Translations under genes and position numbers: made by a program
In this document: positions 19,363 to 27,999 of the stretch, piece by piece
Numbering within the stretch: the first letter of the stretch is position 1
Layout: each line of letters opens with the position of its first letter
Notes under the pieces: generated by a model
What the model was told of the DNA's origin: nothing
What the model saw: the letters and a program-made list of their open reading frames with translations, nothing else
The model's database searches: none
Assembly: GCA_024195585.1 (NCBI GenBank)
Contig: SWBL01000488.1
Coordinates: 1 to 27,999, forward strand
Length of the DNA: 27,999 bases
Source of the DNA: Aureobasidium sp. EXF-3400
Lineage: Eukaryota > Ascomycota > Dothideomycetes > Dothideales > Saccotheciaceae
Direction: 5' to 3'

Positions 19363-20071
19363 CAATGCGACGGTCGAGTTCACACTCTACGTAGCCTTTG
19401 CGGAACTGAGTTGGACATGATTTCTCTTGCATACAGTGAGCTGAGTAAAATAGTCGAGATGGGTGGCCAATGGATGAATATCGCCGTGCTCGTGGATACC
19501 ACGAGAGAGTGTTTGAAGACGTTTGTCACAGCTTATCTAGACAAAACATAGCAAGTGGTTGCAGACTCCATCTCTATAGGTGTGTGATCAAAGAGAAAAA
19601 TCACAGATGCTTCCATGATCTCCAAGATCGAGATGTTGACAAGCATCGAAGATCCCTACCACCACACATCTTTGTCCTTTCCACCCGAGGCTCTGTCTCA
19701 AGTTTTTCTGCAAGAATCTATATCTAGGTAGCAGCAAGTATCACTTGATGCAGTTTTGAGGATGTGAATATCGTACGACATCATGGCGGAGTCAGATTGA
19801 GACAACTCTGACTTCGTTCTCCCTAGCTTCTATCTATTCTATTTCAGGCGAAAGAAAAAAGGTACGACAAGCAAGCCATTCAGTATTATGACCTCGGAAG
19901 ACAAACATGAGAGAAGTTGAAATTCTTGAGAAGCGCGCGCTTGGCAGCAGGCATACCATGGAAGTATCTGTTCAACGTTTCCACAGTACGATCCGGTGAT
20001 CAATTCGAAAAGATCAAAAGAATGTAAACGACAACAAGACTGATGTGTATTGAGTCTATCTCTAGGTCTTC
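19363..20071. other. Weak coding traces, no supported gene
   Basis: The plus strand has short open pieces (around 19459-19549, MGGQWMNIAVLVDTTREC; and about 19590-19725, with PPEALSQVFLQES) that look protein-like but are separated by stops and a frame change. They may be an eroded gene following the deaminase. No domain was recognised. Confidence 0.25.
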
Positions 20072-21141
20072 TCAATAAGACAAGCGCGGCAATCCTGGGG
20101 GCCAGGTAGCCCAAGACGTGGCTTCGGGAAGGACTCCGTAATCTCTCTGTGCATATTCAGCCGGTACGAGCGCACTTGGCGAACAGATCTGAAGCGAACG
20201 GTCATGGTAAGCGGGTGAGACCAGAGACTGTGGATCCACCGCTAGGCCGTCATATAGTCCCATAGCCTCTTCGTGATCTTGACGAATAGCTTGTTGTAGA
20301 AGCCAGTTGACCAACGCATCTCTCAATGGTTCGAGCTGCTGTCTAATGGCTTGGAGTCCCGGCTCCTGTAGCAGATTCCTCATACGTGCAAAGTCTGGTC
20401 CTCGCTTACGCGAAAGCTTCGTCCAGCTAACAAGAGTTGAGTCAGAACAGATCCGTTCCGACAGAAGATCTCGACTCACTAGGATTTTGAGATGCGTCTT
20501 CCCAATACTAACAATATGCCTCTCCCGCCAGTGCGCTCTAGGAACCGATATCTTCTTCCCTGTTCTATCATGCGGTTGATGTTCTTCGATGCTTGAGCGA
20601 TGTTCTGAATCGCGTTCGATGAAAAGAGTGCTCCGGCTGCCGTGTCAACATCTATGCATCCCAAAGTTTCACAGTATTCGACCAGGGCGACACAAGAAAG
20701 CCTCTCAGCAATGTGCGACTAAACGTCTGCACGCTGCGCTTGAAGGTAGTAACTTGCAAACTGAGCGATTGGTGGTAATTGTGACGCATGATAGGTTTCG
20801 GCTTGTAACCAGAAGACACTCGGGTCGTTCATCCACTCCTGATGCCTTGTTTGCAACAACATTTTCGTTTCTTCATCGAGTATCCCGACTTCCAACGATT
20901 TTGTGCGTCTTCTACTATCTCGATCTCCTTTTTTCTCGATCCGGTATGAAAAATGGTTGTTCATCTCAGGTCTTTGACTTTGGATATTACTGATCTGTCT
21001 CAAGACATCATTAAGTAGCCTAGCATCCTAAGACATCTTTGAGTAAAGCAAAAGAGACTGATTGCAAGATCTTACCTGGACGACGTTCCCGGTCAGGGCG
21101 TCCTGTATGTTGACAACTATCGTGGAAACTTCAGCATCCAT
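20072..21141 (-). pseudogene. Unrecognised three-exon gene with one in-frame TAG
   Basis: Exons are 21141-21076, 21027-20480 and 20426-20072, with introns of 48 bp (gtaaga...ttag) and 53 bp (gtgagt...gttag, containing CTGAC). The sum is 969 nt and keeps frame throughout. The reading frame is interrupted once, by TAG at 20721-20719 (codon 125). The product is MDAEVSTIVVNIQDALTG..., helix-rich, then RYRFLERTGGRGILLVLG, then YWTKLSRKRGPDFARMRNLL and AIRQQLEPLRDALVNWLLQQ. I do not recognise the family; it has no signal peptide or membrane segment. Splice signals on both sides of the stop are intact, which suggests either a young pseudogene, two separate genes, or a weak intron over the stop. A 60-bp candidate starting gtttgc would remove it, but its donor is poor. 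Confidence 0.5.
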
Positions 21142-22566
21142 AGCTCTTGCATAAATTACCCTCGGCGTGAAATCCAATATCATGAGACAGAGGCAGAGAC
21201 TGAAAGGTTGGGAGATCAGAAAGATTATTCATATTGCAAAGGGAATCTTGGAGTTCCATCAAGAGCAATCACACCGCCTCGCAAGCGTTGTTCTGTATAT
21301 CTATGCGAGGCTGCAAGCGACAACGTCGGAGCTGCACGCGAACTTTCACTGGAGCGGCTTGATAGATCAGACTAGGAGGGGTGTACTGTATATAATGCGC
21401 CTAAGCCCCAATATAATCCTACATGATGCGCAAACCTGCATGAGACTCCATGAAAATCTTTTGAGGATATAGACTGATGCCTGCACTGCTCCTAACTTTT
21501 GGAAGCGGATCTGCCGGGCTTTTGATCATATGAAGGTCGGGGCCAACGCTGGGACTACGGAAAAAGAATAGGCCTTCGAACTAGGCAGATGGCATCAGAT
21601 TACGGATGGTGGCATGAAGAGGTATCGCTGTAGGGGACCTCCAGCATGATCCATTATGTATGCATAAGCGTGACGTGTTAGGTCTTCGTTGTTGACGCTT
21701 GGGTAGGTACTTGCATTGCAGCCTAAACAAATTTTGCTAGCTGCATCGTTACTGGCTGGCCCCCACTATCCATCAGGCATCAGACGTAAACTGAAACAGT
21801 ACAACTTGCCATATCAAAATGTTCGACAACTTTCAGATCTTTCACATCTTGAATCTCCCGCCCAAATCATATATGCAAGAGGGTCTAAACTTCTTGAACA
21901 ACGAACGTAGAACTCTGCGTCTTATTCGGAGAATCACTCGCGCTTCATTCGAGCTTCTGCTGGCGAGGCTCATGAACATGCATGACGTCACAGCGGACAG
22001 ATCACATTCTTTCTATCTAATCACCAACGTGCCAACCAACCATTGCATCGGGTCTGAATCCTTTGAGGACGCTAAAAGTCCGTCAGGCAAATAAATACGC
22101 TGCAGGCTCGGCAATAAGATACGTAGCAAGTAGCCTCATGCGTTCGACGAAACTCTCCTCCTGGTCTGCTGCAGATGTTTGCATATAGCAGGACGGATCT
22201 GATTCACTTTTCTCATCTTATCTCCAATTGATGACAAGCCTGTGCATTACTTGCCCAATCATCATTGTAGGTAAAGTATTGCATGCGAAGCCCGCATCGA
22301 CTCGACAGGATGTCCAGTATGTCCGATGATGTTTGCTGACGCCATACGACCAACAATATCGTTCACTCTGACACAAAAGCTCGTTGGGCTTGGATGTTCA
22401 TGCTACGATATGACGAGGTACAACCAACGCATCAAGCAACCTGGAAAGACCACCGTAGTAACAGATTCAGGACAGCGTGGGGGAGTTTTGAAAATGAACA
22501 TAAATATCTGACGTCTCGTACGCTGACTGTCGATATCAACCCCAGTTCCTACGCCATTCACTCGAG
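21142..22566. other. Gene-poor stretch between divergent genes
   Basis: This is the shared upstream side of the minus gene ending at 21141 and the plus gene starting at 22567. Frames at 21167-21472, 21716-21910 and 21819-22094 (plus) have no recognisable domain and no companion splice structure. I see no repeat or RNA gene. Confidence 0.3.
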
Positions 22567-23395
22567 ATGCCTTCCAGCTCCGACTTCATCAGACTTGAAC
22601 GAACACCCTCCACCAGGAGCATGAATGACGGCTTCAGCGTTACTGAATCTGATCGAGAGAGTGTCACACCATCTGACCGCCCTGAGCAAAACGATTCCAT
22701 AGATTACTGGTTCGGAAAGAGATACCTGGAGATCAACATCGCTCAGAAACTCCTTCAATCTTCTGCTGCGCAAGAATCATTCGCGAGCTTCAATGTATGT
22801 TTGTTGGCTACATCCATGCTGAGATATGTACCTGACTTTCGATAGGTGAGACTAGACGCCCAGATGAGAGACTTCCCGTACGCTGAATGCTGCCTCGCCT
22901 GGCAGGATCACGGTATAGCTAGGGAAGTCAGCGTTTCACAAGAGCCAGCTTTCTCAGACGTCCTGAAAGCACTTACAGCTATTGGCACAACCTTGCGGAC
23001 AGGCTCAGATTCAAAGAAAAAGATTATGCTGGACACGATTCGAGCCAGATGTAACCCTCCAGAGCTTGGCCCAGAAGAAGATCTCCGTAACCACGATCCG
23101 ATGCAAGAAAGAGCGAGAAGGTCGCAAGTCGATCACAGTGAGGCCACGCGTCAGGATGGGCATGCTGCAGCTGAAGATCAAGATATCTCGAGATACAGTA
23201 TAGCTTTGAAGGAATTCGGCGATCAGGTAGACAGATTGCCTCGTTACACCATCAGATCAGACAGGTCAGGTCAGACAGGGTTCATGGCAACGCTAACCTT
23301 CCATGGCACCCAGGCAACGGTGTGACAAGACAAAGAAGCTCGCCCAGCACGAAGCCGCCAAGAAGGCCTGCGCTATACTGCGGATCAATCCTTAG
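22567..23395 (+). CDS. Double-stranded RNA-binding-domain protein, apparent frameshift in the domain
   Basis: Exon 1 is 22567-22794 and exon 2 begins at 22846, after a 51-bp intron (gtatgt...cctgac...atag). The continuous frame gives 235 residues and stops at 23323-23325. Its last part reads ALKEFGDQVDRLPRYTIRSD then SGQTGFMATLTFHGTQA, the first half of a dsRNA-binding fold (helix, then strands with G.FxA.V.F.G). The second half, KKLAQHEAAKKACAILRINP, follows at once in another frame and ends with TAG at 23393-23395. It is the expected KK.A...AA..A helix. So the domain spans a one-base frame change near 23305-23330. An intron using the weak donor gtcagg could restore frame but would delete the domain core. 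It may be a recent pseudogene or a sequence error. The N-terminal two thirds is acidic/charged and unrecognised. Confidence 0.65.
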
Positions 23396-23547
23396 TCGTA
23401 GAGCTTCGCGTGGTAGCTGGCAGTATCGATCTGGAAACTCTTTCAGAGCATATGACTCCTATACGTAGTTATTTGACATTCCTATAAGACGCAAGATATT
23501 ATCTTCGAGCATTTTTGTTATTAGTGTAAAACTGAACAAGTGGTATA

Positions 23548-24129
23548 TCATTGCCAAATACGTTGCAGAGCCTCTCGCCTACCTGGCTTTCTTATCGGCG
23601 CATTATTCCCGCTGAAGATGGATGATGGTGATGGTAATGGATACAGAGAACGACAATCAGTGCTTCGTTGGACGTTGGAGACATTCGCGATCACCTGAAA
23701 TCCTCCTTTATACCCACGATCATCAGAAGACTTCTCCTTGGACAACAGACACGCGAAAACGTCCATAAGAGTGTGGCTTCTCCTTATGATCCTTACATTT
23801 GACTTTCCGAGGCGTACCAATCGATAGACATCGTTGGCAGTGAATGTACGAGCAACCATCAGAGATTGAAGTAGAGCATTGACATACAACAGGGATAGGG
23901 CTGGAACAGGATCTTGATGGTAAAGTCGCTGTTCAGCAGCAAGTGTCAGTTATCAAACTACAAGTCTTAATATGCGTGCGGGTGCCATGCTTACAGTGAA
24001 ACAGTAGATGATGATCGACTGACATCGAATATCCACGATTCGCGCGATTCGAGGAAATTCACATGGAATTGTGAACTTGAGCTTGAGAAAGTAGCTCTGC
24101 TTCCCTCGTCGCTCGGTCTTGCAAGTTGT
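23548..24129 (-). CDS. Hypothetical protein, two visible exons, 5' end not found
   Basis: Exon A is 24129-23995 and exon B is 23928-23548, joined by a 66-bp GT-AG intron (gtaagc...gaacag) in phase 0. They give ERRGKQSYFLKLKFTIPCEF and later LLYVNALLQSLMVARTFTAN, then VYRLVRLGKS. Upstream of exon A the frame closes at a TAG that could itself be the end of an intron (gggtag). No start exon was identified. No family was recognised. It may be a decayed fragment, and its splice signals are its main support. Confidence 0.3.
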
Positions 24130-24365
24130 CTACCCTTCGGTAATCCTTTATTCATCGTCAAACGCATCACAACGCCTTCCTTCTTGGGATGTTGTCTCGC
24201 GCAGACAGTTTCGACCTTACTCTTGTGATTATATTTCATCTATTGTTCGGCGAAAGTTTTATGGTTGGGCTAGAATTGAGGACCAATCACTGACTCTAGA
24301 GGAGTTTGTGCAGGCGAGTGCAAGTGAACTTTAACGACGAGGATACTTGATCGATGTTATGGAAG

Positions 24366-24487
24366 GGATGCCATCTTGCTACTATCAAACGCACAGTCGT
24401 TAACGACAGGGCTTACGGGGCTAGTAAGCGACCGACGCTGATCATGGTGTTGCAGACATGCAGTCGTCAGCAGTCCTGTTGCCAACA
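24366..24487. repeat. Dispersed repeat, copy B (partner at 16456-16582)
   Basis: Same orientation as copy A. Shared words include ccatcttg, actatca, taacgac, cgaccgacg, gatcatg and gttgcagac. The inverted repeat of copy A is degraded here (agcgaccgacgct). This points to two independent, diverged insertions of one family rather than a recent duplication. Confidence 0.6.
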
Positions 24488-24667
24488 TAATTCGATCGCA
24501 ACCGCCATCTGGGTGGAAGACGGCTATTGTCTTGCTCAGAACATCTTCTACCGAAGTGGAGGGCACAACTCAAAGCGAGACGCTACAGACTGCACAATTG
24601 GTATCCACCGAGCTGCTGAGTGTCCTAGACTTGAAGAGAAATCTGCTACAGGACTCAGTTGACAGTC

Positions 24668-26170
24668 TTAGGGGAAAAAGAACCGCTCAAAAGTCATAAA
24701 GGCGACGTGCCCTGATAGATGACCGACCGCGAGAATATTGTTGTACGTAGCAGAACTACCTGTGCGGTACTCGGAAGGAAGCCATAATAGTCTCTTCCAG
24801 TTCCAGGTGACCCATCCGGCGTCTAGATGGAGTGGGGAGAAGGAAGTCGATGGAATACCACATAAGACCAGGTCTTTGTAAAGAAGGATAACTGTGCCTC
24901 TATCTGTTTGGAGTCATTTACCATCTCCTGAGGTGGAGACTTGTTGCTCAAATCCGCAGGTAACGTAAATGGCAAGTTGAGTGCCTTCAGTACAACTCCA
25001 GATCCTAATAGTCCTGTCCATCGATGCGGACACAATCAAGTCACCATCTTTCAGGAAACCGACTGAAGTGACGCAGTACGAATGACCATGATATATGCGA
25101 CATGTACGTCCTGATTGTATATTCCACAGTCTGATTATGTTGTCGTCGAACCCGTAAGCGACGAACTTGCCGTCTGGTGAGAAAGCCACGGTTCTCACGC
25201 ATGTCTTGTGACCCTGTAGAGTAGCAGATATCTTTTCTTCCTCGGTATCCCACAAGACTATATTATAGTCTTGCAAGCCAGAAGCTATAAGCTTGCCGTC
25301 TGGCGATGACACAGCTGTCATGACCTGATCAGTATCACCTTGCAATGCGCTACGTTCTCGGCTGGTATCTGTGCTCCACAGCCTGATACTGTGGTCACAC
25401 GATACAGATAGCAGCAGTCGACTGTCTGGGGTGAACGCAACTGCACCTGTCCAGCTACAGTGGTTTACTAGCGCGAACAGAGACTCTCCAGTCCTAGGGT
25501 ACCATAACCTGACTACGAAATCTGTTCCTGCGGAGGCAACCACAAGGCCATTCAGGGAGGATGCCACTGTACGGAAGGGCAGTTCATGGGTTTCAGTCGT
25601 TTCAGAAGATCTTTGTGCCGCAGCATTCCAAGTCTTGATGGTTCTGTCAGTTGAAGCAGAATAGATGCGCTCACAGTCCGACGAAAACAGAATCTTATAT
25701 ACCGCTTCCGTGTGGCCGTCAAATTTATGTTGCGGCGGTCCGATCGTTACGTCCCAGGCCCGGATAGTGCAGTCAGATGAGGCAGATGCAAGTATTTGCC
25801 ATCAGGCGAGAATGCTATAGCATTGACCCAACTCGAGTGCCCCTCGAGTCGGAAGTGGAGCTTTTTTCCTTCTGAACTCCATACCTTGATTATCTGATCT
25901 CGCGATGCAGAAGCTATCAGTTTACCGTCCGGTGAGAAAATTGCCATAGTGACATCCTCAGAATCGTCGCTGAGCGTGACTTCCAGATTTCGGTTCTTTA
26001 CACCCTATAGTATGACAGTCCTATCATCAGATGTTGAAGCAAGTAGCTTGCTATCTGGCGAGATATCTATAGCATTGACGTTGACTAATGACCCTAGACA
26101 CTGGAACACGACCCTCCAGCCTGTATATCCCATAACCTCACTATCCTATCGCTCGATGCTGAGGCCAGTA
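24668..26170 (-). pseudogene. WD40-repeat half of an NLR-like (NACHT-WD40) protein, broken
   Basis: About ten WD40 repeats read from roughly 26170 down to 24950. Typical units are AFSPDGKFVAYGFDDNIIRLW, cut here to its core FSPDGK...IIRLW, LASASSDRIVRLW and VSASMDRTIRIW. The tail has the family's C-terminal signature LQTDRGT, GWVTWNWKRLLWLPSEYR and LAVGHLSGHVAFMTF, ending at TAA 24670-24668. Damage: a stop in the first repeat (V-stop-GH, tag), TGG to TAG where the WD tryptophan is expected (TVIL-stop), a frameshift near 25795-25800, and TGA in place of the expected Trp before LQTDRG (about 24918). No NACHT or N-terminal effector domain is seen upstream to 26600. Fungal NACHT-WD40 proteins control non-self recognition and cell death. 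This copy cannot make the full protein, though the clean 25567-24914 frame could express six repeats. Confidence 0.8.
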
Positions 26171-26614
26171 ATGCTGGTTACTGGTTAGTGGTTGTGCTTA
26201 GTACGAAAGCTCAAGTGCTTCAACTGAGTTGCCCAAGAACACTCTGCTAATCAATCAAGGCCCGAACAGTCGATCAAAAGCTTGATCTGTGCTCTAATGA
26301 AGCAACCATTTATACACCTGTCGTGGAACATACTACTCTAACTCGCGTGAACATGTCGACAAACAACACGGGTTACGCTGTGGCTCGACTTATACTTCGT
26401 CTAAATAGCTATCCTCGAGCACTTCGACCCTAGCCATACTGAACGTTCGTCGCTGTTCGTCCAGTCGTCCTTGTCGTTGGCGTTGGCGTTACTGAGTAGA
26501 GACTTATCATTAGGTCCGTAGTGCGTGGATATCTTGGTCAATCATCACTGTTCGGCTAGCTAGTGACCTGTTCAGAGTCGAGGTTGCTGCAGATATTGTA
26601 TCGTTGTAGAACTC
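26171..26614. other. Intergenic stretch; no NACHT domain or other gene found
   Basis: This is where the nucleotide-binding domain of an intact NACHT-WD40 gene would continue. I see no Walker A pattern and no long frame. The right end is the 3' flank of the nuclease-like gene. Confidence 0.35.
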
Positions 26615-27999
26615 TCATCCAGATGGCAGTGCGGAACTACAGATGTTCTCTTCGAACCACGGTCGATACTGCGTCTCGGCCCAATCCATCAACAGCAATA
26701 GTACCGAGATGGTGGTATAGACACCACGATGAGTTGCAACATCGCCGAAATCGAGCTTGCTCCAGATTTTCTGGATCAGTATTTGTCAGCCTTTCATTGT
26801 GCAGATGGATGGAGTGGGCGCCGAGAACTCACCACTTCTCCAGCAAGTGTCTTCTCCGCAAGTATGAATTTCCAGTCGGAGCCTTGAGCGATAAGACAAG
26901 GCAACATCGGCGGATGGACGTGCGACCGGCCAGCGGCAGTCAAAAGTTCGGTGAGACGGGCAAAGTGGGCAGAAGTCCAAACACCGAGTTGGTCAAGAGC
27001 ATCTTGAAAGTGCTCGCCTTGACGTTTGGTCTCGATACTGACGGCAATGGGTCGACGAAGCAGAGGCGAATGGGTGGTATGGTTGAACGAAAAGACTCCT
27101 TTGTCTGCATTAGTTGGCAAGCGAGCAGCGCCTGCTTTCAGTGCATCACTGCCTTCCAAGACGAGAGCAAAATCCACCATCTTCCCTCTGATATGCACGT
27201 TGTCTTGTGTCCGAGGGATCAGGCTTGAGGGTCCGATGCGGGCGGTTGTTCTATAGGGCCGTCAGCTCGAATCAGAGGGTCTGTCGAATCGGAAGTGATG
27301 ATTACATGTTCGTGCTGGTCGTGCGGCCCTGGTGAACTGAAGCGGCCTCGGCAAGTAGAAAAAGCGTGGTATCGATGTAGCCGTTCCAGGCGGCTTCGGA
27401 CTCGCCCAGTTCGCGGAATTGCCTCACTCGCTTGACCAGCTTGTCAACATCTGCTAGCGAAGGGACGCCGCCCAGGGTCGCACGGTAGTGGGTGTTGTCA
27501 AAGTATACGTAGGGAAGATCAATATCAGGATCGACGATGCCCTCGCGCTCGAAGAGATCCTGACAAGGATGTCAGTCAATCGACTCGTCTGATTCTTTAC
27601 AAATCTTCTCACCTTCTCCGCAGCAGGAAAGACGCCCTGAGAGCGTTCGAATTGTCCCAGGCGATCATAGAGTTGTCTAACACCGGCAGCTGCATTGGGA
27701 GGGACAGCATCCTTGACGAGGACGAGAAAAGTGATTGGCTGGATGAGACTACTTAAGACAGCGCGCTTGCTGGGAGAGCTACGGTCGGACCAGTAACTCC
27801 GCTTGGTGGCGCCGCTGTCACTTGTCGTGGTTGTGGACGCTGACGAGACCGGAGAGGCAGCAGTTGACAAGATGTTGAGATTCATCAGTCGAGGGGCGCG
27901 CGGTGTTTGTTCTGCATTCGCATCGTTCACAGCTTCCATATCTGCCATGAGGGCCGTCCTAGTCGCCTTCCTGGCCACAGTCGTTGGCGATTGAGTGTG
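26615..27999 (-). CDS. Fungal PD-(D/E)XK nuclease-like protein (PDDEXK_12-type), possibly 5' partial
   Basis: Exons are 27948(or beyond)-27613, 27559-27306, 27250-26833 and 26770-26615, with introns of 53, 55 and 62 bp (all GT-AG). From ATG 27948 the product is 387 residues. The frame stays open to the window edge, so the true start may be upstream. A low-complexity Ser/Thr/Pro front part (SPVSSASTTTTSDSG) and LYDRLGQFERSQGVFPAAEK precede the core. The core carries the catalytic pattern: D223 in RGKMVDFALVLE, then VSIETKRQG with E270-x-K272, followed by QDALDQLGVWTSAHF and LIAQGSDWKFI. The C-terminus, WAETQYRPWFEENI, is the usual family ending. The family belongs to the restriction-endonuclease-like fold and is expanded in filamentous fungi; its biological role is not established. 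All catalytic positions look intact, so nuclease activity is plausible. Confidence 0.85.

Noticed and set aside
26563..27228. 221-residue plus-strand frame
   Set aside because: It is antisense to the PD-(D/E)XK gene, whose exons, splice sites and catalytic motifs are all on the minus strand.
1..27999. CRISPR array, bacterial operon or prophage features
   Set aside because: No spacer-repeat architecture, no Shine-Dalgarno-led gene strings, and abundant short spliceosomal introns; this is a eukaryotic nuclear sequence.

Overview
The window is nuclear DNA of a filamentous ascomycete (Pezizomycotina). The evidence is many short GT-AG introns of 48-95 bp, often with CTGAC/CTGAT-like branch sites, and families typical of these fungi: OTT_1508-type deaminase, fungal PD-(D/E)XK nuclease-like protein, NACHT-type WD40 repeats, an OrsD/DUF3505-like protein and a LINE 3' end. 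I could not fix genus or class. Gene models were built by hand from reading frames and splice sites, so 'minus' genes read from high to low coordinates.

Left part (1-7.0 kb): the 3' end of a Gly-rich GGYGGHQQ-repeat protein; an intact eight-exon CDF zinc transporter (minus, 2093-483); a field of decayed coding DNA (about 2.6-5.0 kb) holding a broken OrsD/DUF3505-like protein and a fragment of a PAQR/Izh-type membrane receptor; then an intact two-exon PAP2 lipid phosphate phosphatase (minus, 6837-5689).

Middle part (7.0-15.4 kb): a metal-homeostasis stretch. A second, strongly decayed CDF copy (plus, about 7.4-8.25 kb) keeps at least two intron positions of the intact gene. A lone, damaged heavy-metal-associated (HMA) domain lies at 10.7-10.95 kb. 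It is followed by an intact 1075-residue P1B-type ATPase (plus, 12012-15334) resembling the fungal CrpA/Pca1 group, with 23 cysteines ahead of its single HMA domain. The intact transporter and the intact ATPase would act on the same problem, metal detoxification; the relics suggest repeated duplication and loss here.

Right part (15.4-28 kb): accessory, gene-poor and repeat-bearing. It has a LINE 3' fragment, a dispersed repeat present at 16.46 and 24.37 kb, a deaminase-fold protein (17551-19362), an unrecognised three-exon gene with one in-frame TAG (minus, 21141-20072), a double-stranded-RNA-binding-domain protein with an apparent frameshift (22567-23395), a weak hypothetical (minus, 24129-23548), a WD40 relic of an NLR-like (NACHT-WD40) protein with stop codons (minus, about 26170-24668), and a PD-(D/E)XK nuclease-like gene with its catalytic residues (minus, open to the window end). 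The mixture of nucleic-acid-acting and NLR-like families resembles fast-evolving accessory islands of fungal genomes. That these genes work together is my inference and is not shown by the sequence.
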